NCBI GenBank assembly: GCA_903893135.1
Contig: CAITLA010000054.1
Coordinates: 1-32,388, forward strand
DNA: 32,388 nucleotides
Origin: an uncultured Syntrophaceae bacterium
GTDB lineage: Bacteria > Desulfobacterota > Syntrophia > Syntrophales > UBA2185
Direction: 5' to 3'
Positions 1 through 8,797 of this stretch are shown here, piece after piece. Position 1 is the first letter of the stretch; the number at the start of each line of letters is the position of its first letter. Position numbers and translations under genes: made by a program. The notes under the pieces are model-generated. The model had not been told where the DNA came from. It worked only from the letters and a program-made list of their open reading frames with translations, and did not search any database.

Positions 1-1842
1 ATCAAGCGCTGGTTCATAAACCAGATGAAGGAACTCGTGGAGCTTGAGGAGAAGATCAGCCAGTATCGCAGGGAGAAACTGCCCGACGACCTTCTGCTGC
101 AGGCAAAGAGGGACGGCTTCTCAGATCGTTACCTTGCCATGCTCCTCAATGTTCCTGAAGAGACTATAAGGCAGCGGCGCCTGGACCTTGGGCTTGGCCA
201 GAGATGGGAGCCCGTGCCGGTGAGCGGAGTGGAAGACGCTGCTTATTATTACTCAACCTACAATGCCCCGGATAAAGTCGGTGTAAGCGACCGCAGGAAG
301 ATTATGGTCCTGGGTGGCGGACCAAATCGAATCGGCCAGGGGATCGAGTTCGATTACTGCTGCGTTCATGCGGCCTTTGCCCTCCGCGACGAGGGCTACG
401 AGTCTATCATGGTGAACTGCAACCCGGAGACCGTATCCACAGACTTCGATACCTCGGACAAACTTTACTTCGAGCCCCTTACCGTGGAGGACGTGCTCTC
501 CATTTACGAGAAGGAAAAACCCGAGGGTGTTATCGTTCAATTCGGGGGCCAGACACCTCTGAATATTGCGAACGAGCTCCATCAGGCGGGCGTTAAGATC
601 ATAGGGACTTCCCCGGAGACAATCGATCTTGCCGAAGACCGCGACCGCTTTCGCCAGATGATGAAGAAGCTCGGCATCCCTATGCCGGAATCAGGAATGG
701 CAAGTACCATCGAGGAAGCTATCCAGATTGCCGCGAAAATCGGCTATCCCCTCATGGTGCGTCCCTCCTATGTTCTCGGCGGGCGGGGCATGGAGGTGGT
801 TCACGACGAACAGATGCTCAAGCGTTACGTGGCCGCGGCTGTAGGAGTGACGCCGGAGCGCCCCATCCTCATAGATAGGTTTCTGGAAAACGCCATCGAG
901 GCCGAGGCGGATGCGATTTCTGACGGGACCGATGCTTTCGTTCCCGCGGTGATGGAGCACATCGAGCTTGCCGGAATTCATTCGGGCGATTCGGCTTGTG
1001 TAATTCCGCCAATCAGTATTCCCGTGCGGCATATCGATACCATCCGCGACTACACGAAGAAGATCGCTGTGGAATTTAATGTCGTGGGTCTCATGAATAT
1101 CCAGTATGCCATTGCAAACGATGTGGTCTACATACTGGAAGCCAACCCAAGGGCATCCAGAACCGTGCCCCTCGTATCCAAAGTCTGCAACATTTCCATG
1201 GCACGTATTGCCACTCAGATCATGCTGGGGAAGAAACTCGCCGACCTGAATCTCAAAGAACGGTCGTTCAGACACTTCGGCGTTAAGGAAGCTGTCTTTC
1301 CCTTCAATATGTTCCCTGAGGTGGACCCGGTCCTGGGGCCGGAGATGCGATCCACCGGGGAGGTTCTGGGGCTTGCCGATTCTTTCGGTCTTGCCTTCTA
1401 TAAAGCAGAGGAGGCAGCCCAGCAGTCCCTTCCGAATGACGGAACGGTGCTGATCACTGTGGACGATAAGGACAAGGGGGGTGTATTCGAGGTAGCACGG
1501 GAATTCCAGCGACTTGGTTTCAAGATCAAGGCAACCGAGGGGACACACCAGTTCCTTCTGCAAAGCGGGATTACGGCTGAGACCATTCTCAAGATGCATG
1601 AGGGTCGGCCAAATATCGTTGATGGAATTATGAACAGGGAGATCCAACTTGTCATCAACACGCCTAGCGGGAGGCTCGGCAAGTACGACGATTCTTATAT
1701 CCGGAAAAGCGCGATCAAATATAAAATCCCCTACATTACGACAATCGCCGCGGCCGTTGCGGCTGCCAAGGGTATCGCAGCAAACCGTGAGGGACGCGGC
1801 CGTGCCAAATCTCTCCAGAGTTACCATGCGGAAATCAAGTGA
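1..1842 (+). CDS. carB: Carbamoyl-phosphate synthase large subunit, 5'-truncated by window edge
   Basis: CarB uses ammonia, bicarbonate and two ATP to make carbamoyl phosphate for pyrimidines and arginine. The frame is open from base 1 (IKRWFINQ...) and no start is present, so about 613 C-terminal residues of a roughly 1070-residue protein are seen. They cover the end of the oligomerisation domain, the second ATP-grasp half (GGGPNRIGQGIEFDY near residue 98, then FGGQTPLN and EANPRASRTVPLVSK) and the C-terminal MGS-like allosteric domain (GTVLITVDDKDKGG, then INTPSG, the usual nucleotide-effector loop). It ends in TGA and converges on the leftward transglycosylase gene 65 bases away; I saw no strong hairpin between them. 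The true start lies outside the window. Identification is secure from the domain order and signature motifs. Confidence 0.97.
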   Translation: MKRWFINQMKELVELEEKISQYRREKLPDDLLLQAKRDGFSDRYLAMLLNVPEETIRQRRLDLGLGQRWEPVPVSGVEDAAYYYSTYNAPDKVGVSDRRKIMVLGGGPNRIGQGIEFDYCCVHAAFALRDEGYESIMVNCNPETVSTDFDTSDKLYFEPLTVEDVLSIYEKEKPEGVIVQFGGQTPLNIANELHQAGVKIIGTSPETIDLAEDRDRFRQMMKKLGIPMPESGMASTIEEAIQIAAKIGYPLMVRPSYVLGGRGMEVVHDEQMLKRYVAAAVGVTPERPILIDRFLENAIEAEADAISDGTDAFVPAVMEHIELAGIHSGDSACVIPPISIPVRHIDTIRDYTKKIAVEFNVVGLMNIQYAIANDVVYILEANPRASRTVPLVSKVCNISMARIATQIMLGKKLADLNLKERSFRHFGVKEAVFPFNMFPEVDPVLGPEMRSTGEVLGLADSFGLAFYKAEEAAQQSLPNDGTVLITVDDKDKGGVFEVAREFQRLGFKIKATEGTHQFLLQSGITAETILKMHEGRPNIVDGIMNREIQLVINTPSGRLGKYDDSYIRKSAIKYKIPYITTIAAAVAAAKGIAANREGRGRAKSLQSYHAEIK

Positions 1843-1907
1843 TAAATGAAATGAAGATGGAAAGGTGAAGTTTCTAAAGAAAGATAGGGTGAAGGAAGCT
1901 CATCATA

Positions 1908-2480
1908 TCAAATAATGAACCGGGCGACTCGTCTGATTTTCCAGATATAGTCCATCGTTTCAGGGTCGAATCCATTGTTCAATCTGTTTCCCACTTCACC
2001 TGGGCCAAGGTTATAGGCTGCCAAAGCCAGTTCCCTATCCTTAAATTTTTTGAGCAACATCTTATAGTATTTTGTCCCGGCCTTAAGGTTATTTATGGGA
2101 CCTTCGACATCATCAAAACCCATTTCCTTGCCTGTCTCTCGTTTAACCCCCATCAGGCCTACCGCGCCGGCGCTGGACTCGGCATTCTCATCAGTCAAAG
2201 ACTCGACAATGGCAATAGCCTTGATATCTTCCGGGCAAGCGTAATACTTTCTTGAAATCTGCTCGATTTGACTGCCATATTTTTTTTCTATAATCTCAGC
2301 CAATCTGCGAATCTCTTCATCCGTGGCCCATACTACAGATTTCAGTATGGCCTTATCTACTCTATTGTCACGGGCTTGTTGATATAAAGGGGTTCCCCCT
2401 ATAAATCTGTATTCGCAGTTCAGGGCTATTGTAAGAATAATAGCGATAGCCGCGAAAAGAGAAATTGAAAGTTTGTGCAT
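1908..2480 (-). CDS. Small membrane-anchored lytic transglycosylase (SLT domain)
   Basis: This is a predicted peptidoglycan lytic transglycosylase of the soluble-lytic-transglycosylase (goose-lysozyme-like) fold, 190 residues. Residues 1-20 form a hydrophobic anchor or signal with no good lipobox, so the enzyme should act in the periplasm. The catalytic Glu is probably E93 in AIAIVES, followed by GAVGLMGV (about 105-112) and ALAAYNLGPGEV. Two motifs are degenerate: the family norm GLMQ is GLMG, and the usual MPxT stretch is VKRETG. The ATG at 2478-2480 was chosen because GGAGGAG lies 8 bases upstream; the frame stays open 22 codons further without a better signal. The gene lies downstream of the cold-shock gene but behind a strong terminator, so it is probably transcribed alone. 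Substrate and partners cannot be told from the sequence. Confidence 0.8.
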   Translation of the reverse strand: MHKLSISLFAAIAIILTIALNCEYRFIGGTPLYQQARDNRVDKAILKSVVWATDEEIRRLAEIIEKKYGSQIEQISRKYYACPEDIKAIAIVESLTDENAESSAGAVGLMGVKRETGKEMGFDDVEGPINNLKAGTKYYKMLLKKFKDRELALAAYNLGPGEVGNRLNNGFDPETMDYIWKIRRVARFII

Positions 2481-2564
2481 GATTTGCTCTCCTCCAAAAC
2501 AAGCCTTAACTGGCATACACGGTGATGAATTATTAATAGTACACATAGTTTCTTATAAAGGAAA

Positions 2565-2602
2565 AGGCACTCCTCTATAGTTGCCTATAGACTGGAGTGC
2601 CT
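2565..2602 (-). terminator. Intrinsic terminator downstream of the cold-shock gene, probably bidirectional
   Basis: AGGCACTCC (2565-2573) pairs perfectly with GGAGTGCCT (2594-2602). An inner CTATAG/CTATAG stem (2575-2580/2585-2590) closes a TTGC loop. Read leftward the stem is followed by TTTTCCTTT, so it terminates the cold-shock transcript. Read rightward it is followed by CTCTTTTTTTT, so it could also work on the other strand. Confidence 0.88.
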
Positions 2603-2626
2603 CTCTTTTTTTTGGCAATGGTGCTT

Positions 2627-2827
2627 TTACAGGGCTTTCACATTGTCTGCTGCCGGGCCTTTCTTGCCCTGCGCAACATCAAAGCTGACGCGCTGACCTT
2701 CATGCAACGTCTTGAAACCCTCGGCTTGAATTGCGCTGTGATGAACAAACACATCACCACCGTCATCCTTTTCGATGAATCCGAAGCCTTTCTGCTCATT
2801 AAACCACTTTACTTTACCTTCTGCCAT
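2627..2827 (-). CDS. Cold-shock domain protein (CspA family)
   Basis: A single cold-shock domain of 66 residues, the usual family size, which binds single-stranded RNA and DNA and melts RNA structure. Both RNA-binding motifs are present: KGFGFIE (RNP1, about residues 13-19) and VFVHHSAI (RNP2, about 26-33). The start is the ATG at 2825-2827, with AGGAGG 9 bases upstream in the leader. A frame extending further upstream runs through the leader hairpins and is not coding. A promoter-like element at 2998-3026 would give a 5' leader of about 160 nt, and that leader contains a complete intrinsic terminator (2883-2921). This makes self-regulated readthrough possible, because CspA-family proteins can act as antiterminators. 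Which member of the family it corresponds to cannot be told. Confidence 0.95.
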   Translation of the reverse strand: MAEGKVKWFNEQKGFGFIEKDDGGDVFVHHSAIQAEGFKTLHEGQRVSFDVAQGKKGPAADNVKAL

Positions 2828-2882
2828 CGTTTGAATCCTCCTTTCTAAAAATTTTCTCAAAGTCGGATTGCAGCTTTGACAG

Positions 2883-2921
2883 AAAAAAAAAGGCCACCAA
2901 GACCTAAAGGGCATGGTGGCC
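2883..2921 (-). terminator. Intrinsic terminator inside the cold-shock gene leader (attenuator, sRNA end or mtnA terminator)
   Basis: Read leftward, GGCCACCA (2921-2914) pairs with TGGTGGCC (2899-2892) across a 14-base loop and is followed by nine T (2891-2883). It lies only about 55 bases before the cold-shock ATG and downstream of a promoter-like element. The region 2828-3153 otherwise holds no gene that I can support. Confidence 0.85.
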
Positions 2922-2959
2922 AACCTTTGCACTTCAATATGTCTGCTCCAACTTCTACT

Positions 2960-2984
2960 GTACCCTATCACTACTGAAGGGTAC
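2960..2984 (-). other. Leader hairpin, 7-bp perfect inverted repeat
   Basis: GTACCCT (2960-2966) and AGGGTAC (2978-2984) form a perfect stem with an 11-base loop. It would sit at the very 5' end of an RNA started from the promoter-like element at 2998-3026, a position often taken by stabilising hairpins. No known RNA family is recognised. Confidence 0.6.
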
Positions 2985-2997
2985 AAATGTTAGAGTT

Positions 2998-3026
2998 AAT
3001 CTAATACGACGCAAGCTCAAAGTCAA
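2998..3026 (-). promoter_or_regulatory. Sigma-70-like promoter for the cold-shock leader
   Basis: Read leftward: TTGACT (3026-3021), a 17-base spacer, then TAGATT (3003-2998). The -35 matches 5 of 6 and the -10 matches 4 of 6. Predicted transcription starts near 2990. Confidence 0.5.
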
Positions 3027-3153
3027 GGTTTATTTTACTTTTTTCAATATGCCAAAGTTTCTTGAACAGACTAAATAATATTAATCTTCATCCATATAAT
3101 TGGAATCACTGCATCTCTCAGTATGATCCAACCTTGAGAATTCAGCTCTTTCA

Positions 3154-4209
3154 TCATTTTTTAAGATGCCGTGCTATTTTTCCAATGCCTTCCTGATAAG
3201 GGGGGAAGACAACACCTGCTTCGGTTACAATAGCAGTGATATAGCGATTTGGAGTAACATCAAAGGCTGGGTTATAAACCTGCACCCCCTCGGGCGCCAC
3301 TCTTATTCCCCGGATGGTTGTGATCTCCTCCGCGTTTCTTTCCTCAATGGGAATCTCATCGCCATTCTTAATCGATATGTCTATCGTCGATAAAGGAGCT
3401 GCCACATAAAAAGGAATGTTATGCTCTTTGGCCAGGACAGCGAGGGAATACGTTCCGATCTTGTTTGCCACATCACCGTTGGCGGCGATCCGGTCCGCCC
3501 CGACGATTACCTTGCTGATCTTTCCCTGTTTCATCAAGAACCCGGCCATGCTGTCTGTGATCAGTGTCGCCGGTATATTATCCTTCTTCAGTTCCCAGGC
3601 TGTCAGCCTTGCACCCTGGAGCACCGGTCTTGTTTCGTTGACAAAGACATGAAGCCTTTTCCCTTCTTCGCTGGCGGCTCTGATCACGCCCAGTGCCGTC
3701 CCGTAACCGGCCGTAGCCAGGGCGCCGGCATTGCAGTGGGTCAGTATCTTGTCACCGTCCTCCATCAGAAACCTCCCCTGCATGCCCATTTCCCTGTTTA
3801 TGGCGATATCCTCCTCACAGATGCGGATGGCTTCCTCCACAAGAACCCGCTTGATCTGGTCAGGAGAGCCCGACAGCGCTTCGTCGAACCTCTTTTTCAT
3901 CCTCTCTATGGCCCAGAAGAGATTCCTTGCCGTGGGGCGGGTCCGGGAAAACTGATCACAGATTTCATAAAACGAGAGCTTGAAGTCTTCTTTCGATGAA
4001 GTGGCAAGATGGAGCGCGCCGAGTGCGATGCCCATAGCAGCAGCTACTCCGATTGCCGGGGCGCCGCGGACGGTCAGGTCTTTAATTGCCGTAATGACAT
4101 CCTTATAATCAGTAAACTTCAGGTGGCGCTCTTCATGGGGAAGGGCCTTTTGGTCGATCATGACGACCGCATCATCTTTCCAGAAAATCGTCCTGATGGC
4201 ACTGTCCAT
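3154..4209 (-). CDS. mtnA: S-methyl-5-thioribose-1-phosphate isomerase
   Basis: MtnA converts methylthioribose 1-phosphate to methylthioribulose 1-phosphate in methionine salvage; the fold is shared with eIF2B-alpha. At 351 residues the length is normal. Visible signatures are [15 protein letters not shown] (about residue 47 on), [20 protein letters not shown] with the catalytic Cys, and [19 protein letters not shown] with the catalytic Asp. The ATG at 4207-4209 has only a distant GAGGG upstream. It is the last gene of a leftward run, 133 bases after gatB; an AT-rich weak hairpin lies in that gap, so separate transcription is possible. No other mtn genes are nearby, so the downstream salvage route cannot be judged here. 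In some bacteria this enzyme works in a methylthioadenosine shunt instead of full salvage. Confidence 0.93.
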   Translation of the reverse strand: MDSAIRTIFWKDDAVVMIDQKALPHEERHLKFTDYKDVITAIKDLTVRGAPAIGVAAAMGIALGALHLATSSKEDFKLSFYEICDQFSRTRPTARNLFWAIERMKKRFDEALSGSPDQIKRVLVEEAIRICEEDIAINREMGMQGRFLMEDGDKILTHCNAGALATAGYGTALGVIRAASEEGKRLHVFVNETRPVLQGARLTAWELKKDNIPATLITDSMAGFLMKQGKISKVIVGADRIAANGDVANKIGTYSLAVLAKEHNIPFYVAAPLSTIDISIKNGDEIPIEERNAEEITTIRGIRVAPEGVQVYNPAFDVTPNRYITAIVTEAGVVFPPYQEGIGKIARHLKK

Positions 4210-4342
4210 CTTATAAGTTTTCCCTCTGGAGGTAGAAACAAGATTGCTTCGTCACTTCGCTCCCATCGGTATATTGATCACAACTGCAAAATGCGAAAAA
4301 AGATTATGAGCCCCGCTGAATCTCTTCTGAGAAATCTTATGA

Positions 4343-5776
4343 TTAAGGCCCCGCCAACATTTTTTTTAGGAGCTCATTGATGAGTTGCGGATTGGCCTTC
4401 CCCTCCGTTGCTTTCATTACCTGACCTACAAAATAGCCAAAAAGCTTCTCTTTACCATCCCGGTACTGCTCCACCTGTGCCGTATTCGCTGCCAGGACGT
4501 CCTCAATGGTTTTCGTGATCGCAGCCTCATCGGTAATCTGAATCATGCCCTTCTCTACAATAATCGTCTTCGGCGGCTTGCCGGTCCTGTACATCTCTTC
4601 AATAATATCCTTGGCCATCTTACCGCTGATGGTTCCATCTTCTATGAGCTGAATCATCTCCGCGAGCGATTTGGGTAGAATGGGACATTCCTTAATGTCC
4701 CGCTTTTCCTCGTTGAGGAATCGGAGGATGTCCCCCATGACCCAGTTGCTCGCCGCCTTCGGTTTCCCAGAGAGCTTGGCTACATTCTCGAAGTAGCCGG
4801 CAGTCCCACGGCTCCCCGTCAAGACGCCGGCGTCATAGGAAGGGAGCTGATAATCTCTGATAAACCGCTCGCGTTTCTCCAGAGGAAGTTCAGGGAGGCC
4901 GCTTCTGACCTTCTCTATCCATGCCTCATCCGTTACTATCGGAACGAGATCGGGATCGGGAAAATATCGGTAATCGTGGGCCTCTTCTTTTCCCCGCATG
5001 GATAGGGTAACCCCCTGTGCATCGTCCCACAGCCTACTTTCCTGGATAACCTCCTGGCCGCTCTCCAGGATATACTGCTGCCGCTTGATTTCATACTCCA
5101 GGGCACGCTGGACATTCCTAAAGGAATTCATATTTTTCAGTTCTGTCCGTGTACCGAAAGCTTTCTCTCCTCTTGGCCTGATGGATACATTGGCATCACA
5201 GCGGAAGCTCCCCTCTTCCATGTTCCCGTCACAGATCTCCAGATAAACGAGTATTTCGTGCAGCCTCCTCAGATAGGCGGAGGCCTCTTCTGCGCTTCTC
5301 ATATCCGGATCGCTGACAATCTCAATGAGCGGCACGCCCGTCCTGTTCAGGTCCACGTAACTCGACGGCAAATGCTCATCGTGAATCATTTTGCCTGCAT
5401 CTTCCTCCATGTGAATCCGCGTTATGCCGATTCTCTTTTTTTCTTCGTTCTGTTCAATATCGATATATCCATGTTCGGAAAGAGGCTGGGCATACTGGGA
5501 AATCTGATACCCTTTGGGGAGGTCAGGATAGAAATAGTTTTTCCTCGCAAAGGTGCATATCTCGTTAATCTGACAATTAGTCGCCAGTGCCATTTTCATT
5601 GCGTACTCGACGACCTTCCTGTTCAGAACGGGCAGGACACCGGGCATACCGATGCATACGGGACAGGTGTGGGTATTGGGCACGGCCCCAAAAACAGTAG
5701 AGCAGGTGCAGAATATTTTTGACTCCGTAAGGAGTTGGGCATGAACCTCCAGCCCGATTACCGGTTCATATGCCAT
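4343..5776 (-). CDS. gatB: Asp/Glu-tRNA amidotransferase subunit B
   Basis: GatB binds mischarged Glu-tRNA(Gln) or Asp-tRNA(Asn), phosphorylates the acyl group and receives ammonia from GatA. The protein has 477 residues, full length. It opens with [11 protein letters not shown] and carries the zinc-site pattern FCTCS...[11 protein letters not shown] (about residues 22-45). Next come the [18 protein letters not shown] motif and the C-terminal helical and YqeY-type tail that contacts the tRNA elbow. Its ATG overlaps the gatA stop in an ATGA arrangement at 5776, which implies translational coupling in the order gatC-gatA-gatB. A complete GatCAB suggests that glutaminyl- or asparaginyl-tRNA is made indirectly. 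Confidence 0.97.
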   Translation of the reverse strand: MAYEPVIGLEVHAQLLTESKIFCTCSTVFGAVPNTHTCPVCIGMPGVLPVLNRKVVEYAMKMALATNCQINEICTFARKNYFYPDLPKGYQISQYAQPLSEHGYIDIEQNEEKKRIGITRIHMEEDAGKMIHDEHLPSSYVDLNRTGVPLIEIVSDPDMRSAEEASAYLRRLHEILVYLEICDGNMEEGSFRCDANVSIRPRGEKAFGTRTELKNMNSFRNVQRALEYEIKRQQYILESGQEVIQESRLWDDAQGVTLSMRGKEEAHDYRYFPDPDLVPIVTDEAWIEKVRSGLPELPLEKRERFIRDYQLPSYDAGVLTGSRGTAGYFENVAKLSGKPKAASNWVMGDILRFLNEEKRDIKECPILPKSLAEMIQLIEDGTISGKMAKDIIEEMYRTGKPPKTIIVEKGMIQITDEAAITKTIEDVLAANTAQVEQYRDGKEKLFGYFVGQVMKATEGKANPQLINELLKKMLAGP

Positions 5777-7233
5777 CAGAGATTTGGTCTCCTCTGCTTT
5801 AGGTTTGCATGCTTTTCAAATGCAGAGGCAATTTGAATTAATTTCCCTTCTGCAAAATGTCCCGCCAGAAACTGGGCGCCTATGGGGAGTCCTTGCCGCG
5901 TGAACCCGCACGGTACAGATATACCCGGTATGCCTGCCAGGTTTGTTGATATGGTGAATATATCAGAGAGGTACATCTGCAGGGGATCGTCCATTTTTTC
6001 CCCGATTTTGAAGGCAGGAGTGGGGGATGTTGGGGTCAGGATCACATCGCAATCTTTAAATGCCTCTTCAAAATCCTGCTTAATCAGTGCCCTCACCTGT
6101 GAAGCCTTCTTATAGTAAGCATCGTAATAGCCGGAAGACAATGCGTACGTCCCTATCATTATCCGCCTTTTTACCTCCGCCCCGAAACCGGCGGAACGTG
6201 TCTTCTTGTACATATCCAGAAGGTCCCTGCAGTCTTCTGCCCGGAATCCGTATTTTACCCCGTCATATCGGGCAAGATTGGAACTCGCCTCCGCGGGGGC
6301 AATGATATAGTACACGGCCAGGCAGTATTCCGTATGTGGGAGCGATATCTCGACACACGTTGCTCCCAGTCCCTCGATGGCCTTCATGGCTCTGCTCATA
6401 GCCTCCGTTACCTCCGGGTCAATGCCTTTTATGAAGTACTCCTTCGGAATCCCCACTTTGCAGCCATCAATCCCCCGTGAGAGAAATGCCGTGTAATCGG
6501 GTACGTCCAGGGGAACAGACGTAGACTCCCTCGGATCACATCCGGCAATAACATTCATCATGATGGCGCAGTCTTCAACGTCTTTTGTAAAAGGACCAAT
6601 CTGATCCAGGGAGGAGGCAAAGGCGATGAGGCCATACCGTGATACCCTTCCATACGTTGGTTTCATTCCCACAACACCGCACAAAGCAGCAGGCTGTCTT
6701 ATGGAGCCACCTGTATCGGAACCGATTGCGGCTATGCACTCATCAGCGGCCACAGCAGCAGCGGACCCGCCGCTCGACCCGCCGGGTATCCTGTCGAGGG
6801 ACCAGGGATTTTTGGTTATCCCAAAATATGAGGTCTCCGTAGATGAACCCATGGCGAATTCATCCATGTTCGTCTTGCCGGTGAACACTGCGCCGGCTTC
6901 CTTCAATTTCTCCACCACTGTGGCATCGTACGGCGGGATAAAGTTGTACAGGATGCGGGATCCGCACGTCGTCAAGAAACCCTTCGTGCAGACGATATCC
7001 TTGAGGGCGATGGGTATGCCCGTAAGCGCCCGGATGTTTCCTTCTCTGATACTGTGGTCTGCCTTGGCGGCCTCCTCAAATGCATATTCCTTCATGAGGG
7101 AAATATATGCATGAACACTGCCTTCTACAGCATCAATCCTTTTGAACACGGATTTAACTATGTCTGAGGAATTTACCTTCCCAGACCTGATTAGTTTCTG
7201 CAACTCGTGAATCGTTAACTGATGGAGTTCCAT
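5776..7233 (-). CDS. gatA: Asp/Glu-tRNA amidotransferase subunit A
   Basis: GatA is the amidase-family subunit that hydrolyses glutamine and channels ammonia to GatB. The 485-residue length is typical. The Ser-cisSer-Lys catalytic set is visible: Lys in [10 protein letters not shown], and the glycine/serine-rich amidase signature [14 protein letters not shown] followed by [16 protein letters not shown]. The C-terminal half keeps [17 protein letters not shown] and the end motif PIGAQFLAG. It begins 12 bases after gatC and overlaps gatB by the ATGA at 5776, so the three subunits are made from one message. Nothing in the sequence looks degraded. Confidence 0.97.
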   Translation of the reverse strand: MELHQLTIHELQKLIRSGKVNSSDIVKSVFKRIDAVEGSVHAYISLMKEYAFEEAAKADHSIREGNIRALTGIPIALKDIVCTKGFLTTCGSRILYNFIPPYDATVVEKLKEAGAVFTGKTNMDEFAMGSSTETSYFGITKNPWSLDRIPGGSSGGSAAAVAADECIAAIGSDTGGSIRQPAALCGVVGMKPTYGRVSRYGLIAFASSLDQIGPFTKDVEDCAIMMNVIAGCDPRESTSVPLDVPDYTAFLSRGIDGCKVGIPKEYFIKGIDPEVTEAMSRAMKAIEGLGATCVEISLPHTEYCLAVYYIIAPAEASSNLARYDGVKYGFRAEDCRDLLDMYKKTRSAGFGAEVKRRIMIGTYALSSGYYDAYYKKASQVRALIKQDFEEAFKDCDVILTPTSPTPAFKIGEKMDDPLQMYLSDIFTISTNLAGIPGISVPCGFTRQGLPIGAQFLAGHFAEGKLIQIASAFEKHANLKQRRPNL

Positions 7234-7245
7234 GCGGCCCCTACG

Positions 7246-7536
7246 CTATTCTATAACTTTCGGTACCCGGAAAAACGGGCCTCTCGCTTCCGGGGCATTG
7301 GACAGGGAATGTTCATGGCTGAGAGAATCTTTGACAGTATCGCCCCTGAAGGCATTCTGAAGGGCAATGGCATGACTCATTGGTTCGATGCCCGCTGTAT
7401 CAACCTCATTCAGCTTATCCATATACATCAGTATATCGTTTAGCTGTGAGGTAAATTTCACCTTTTCTTCTTCGCTGAAATCGAGCCTCGCCAGATGAGC
7501 TACGTGCTCAACTTCTTTTTTTGTAATCTTCAACAC
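7246..7536 (-). CDS. gatC: Asp/Glu-tRNA amidotransferase subunit C
   Basis: GatC is the small belt-like subunit that stabilises the GatA-GatB interface. At 96 residues it matches the family. It shows the normal N-terminal pattern ITKKEVEHVAHLARLDFSEEE, a central helix with LNDILMYMDKLNEVDT, GIEPMSHA, and the C-terminal tail APEARGPFFRVPKVIE that inserts into GatA. It sits 25 bases after the stop of the upstream deacetylase-like gene and 12 bases before gatA. All four genes therefore look like one leftward operon. Confidence 0.96.
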   Translation of the reverse strand: MLKITKKEVEHVAHLARLDFSEEEKVKFTSQLNDILMYMDKLNEVDTAGIEPMSHAIALQNAFRGDTVKDSLSHEHSLSNAPEARGPFFRVPKVIE

Positions 7537-7561
7537 CGTATCCTCATAACTACAAAAAAAC

Positions 7562-8617
7562 TCACAACAGCCGCCAGTAAGGATTTATCTGATCAATGAC
7601 CTTCTTGATGACTGGATCCGTATTGCTGTCTGCCTCATTTGCAATTCGATCAAGCTCATCATCCGTCACATGTGTGCCGTCCTTCATTTCGATAAGTGTC
7701 GCTTTTATCGACTCTGCAAGGCCGCTGATATGATACCCGCCTTCAAGGGTTGCAACCACTTTTCCACCGCAGCACTGATCGGCAATATCCATCAGCATGC
7801 GGGTCAGACAGGCAAACCCGGGGGGCGTCACTTTCATTCCTCCCAGGGGGTCCTTATAATAAGGGTCGAACCCGGCCGAGATAAGGACCAGATCGGGCTT
7901 AAACTTCATGGAGACGGGGCAGATAATTTTTCTGAAAATCTTGACATACTGAGCGTTATCCGTACCGGGTCTCAAGGGCACATTGACATTGTACCCGATA
8001 CCTTTCCCACGCCCGATTTCTTCTATGGCTCCCGTACCCGGATAATATGGATACTGGTGCGTTGAAAAATACAAAACCCTCGGATCCTCATAGAATTGCG
8101 CCTGGGTGCCGTTGCCGTGGTGTAGATCCCAGTCGACGATCAGAATCCTCTCCATCTTGTGCTTGGAAATAGCATGCATGGCGCCTATGGCGACATTATT
8201 GAACAGGCAGAAGCCAGCCGCATTTGATACTCCCGCGTGATGTCCGGGAGGTCTGACAAGGGCAAAGGCATTGTCAACTTCGCCGGATACAACGCTGTCT
8301 ATGGCGTTAAACAGCCCTCCCACCGCCAGCTTTGCAACATCATATGATTCCGGTGTGGCTGCCGTATCGGGATCAAGGGGAACAAATATCTTCCCCGCAG
8401 TACTAGCCACAAGATTTATATAGGAAAGAGAATGAATCATTCCAATCTCTTCATGGGTGGCATAACGCGGTTCAATTTCGACAAAGTGTCCGGCCATATC
8501 AGGGGTTTCAAGCATAGCGTAGGTCGCTCCAAGCCTCTGTGGCGATTCGGGATGTCCAAATCCGGCGTCATGCCTTAAATACCTTTCATCCTTAACAATA
8601 CCCGTTTTTCGAGACAT
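7562..8617 (-). CDS. Class II histone-deacetylase-fold hydrolase (acetoin-utilisation/amidohydrolase type)
   Basis: A 351-residue zinc hydrolase of the arginase/deacetylase superfamily. All active-site elements are visible: the HPESPQR entry motif (22-28), RPPGHHA with the His pair H126/H127, VDWDLHHGNGTQ with zinc ligands D164 and H166, SAGFDP with D251, and LEGGY with the transition-state Tyr295. It is expected to be catalytically active. Bacterial members remove acetyl or longer acyl groups from lysines, polyamines or small amides, and the substrate cannot be chosen from sequence. Its position as the first gene of the gatCAB operon is unusual and may tie deacylation to translation; this is only context. 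The ATG at 8615-8617 has a modest AGGGATGG upstream, so the start is slightly uncertain. Confidence 0.88.
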   Translation of the reverse strand: MSRKTGIVKDERYLRHDAGFGHPESPQRLGATYAMLETPDMAGHFVEIEPRYATHEEIGMIHSLSYINLVASTAGKIFVPLDPDTAATPESYDVAKLAVGGLFNAIDSVVSGEVDNAFALVRPPGHHAGVSNAAGFCLFNNVAIGAMHAISKHKMERILIVDWDLHHGNGTQAQFYEDPRVLYFSTHQYPYYPGTGAIEEIGRGKGIGYNVNVPLRPGTDNAQYVKIFRKIICPVSMKFKPDLVLISAGFDPYYKDPLGGMKVTPPGFACLTRMLMDIADQCCGGKVVATLEGGYHISGLAESIKATLIEMKDGTHVTDDELDRIANEADSNTDPVIKKVIDQINPYWRLL

Positions 8618-8690
8618 TGGTCACCATCCCTGGAAGGGTTTTTCTACACAGGCTCAAGCTATTAGCACAAAAGCAATGAGAACGCAAAAA

Positions 8691-8730
8691 TTTTCCAAGC
8701 GTGGTGACGGCATTCTCTGTTTTTGGAAAA
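8691..8730. repeat. 8-bp inverted repeat abutting the tat promoter
   Basis: TTTTCCAA (8691-8698) and TTGGAAAA (8723-8730) are perfect inverted copies 24 bases apart. They end three bases before the -35 of the rightward tat promoter, within the divergent space between the deacetylase-like gene and tatA/B. They could be an operator or an RNA stem. No regulator is recognised. Confidence 0.5.
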
Positions 8731-8733
8731 ACA

Positions 8734-8761
8734 TTGACAAATGCATAAATCTATATATATT
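8734..8761 (+). promoter_or_regulatory. Sigma-70 promoter for the tat operon
   Basis: A perfect TTGACA at 8734-8739, a 16-base spacer, and TATATT (5 of 6) at 8756-8761. It places the start of transcription near 8768, ahead of the tatA/B ATG at 8798. It also argues against an earlier in-frame ATG at 8741, which would lie inside the promoter. Confidence 0.82.
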
Positions 8762-8797
8762 CAAGGCGCTTTAGCGAATAATAAAGAGGTTGAAATC

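Noticed and set aside
691-1827. A 378-codon open frame antisense to carB
   Set aside because: The sense strand encodes unmistakable CarB throughout. The antisense product has no recognisable domain and no ribosome site; it is a shadow of codon bias.
2828-2986. N-terminal extension of the cold-shock protein from an upstream in-frame ATG
   Set aside because: The added 53 residues would be encoded by the terminator and hairpin of the leader, while a good ribosome site precedes the standard 66-residue start.
3421-3999. A 192-codon rightward frame inside mtnA
   Set aside because: The opposite strand encodes MtnA with all signature motifs, and the frame shows no recognisable domain.
4210-4342. 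A terminator between gatB and mtnA
   Set aside because: Only a 6-bp AAGATT/AATCTT stem with a large loop and a T run is visible, too weak to list as a feature.
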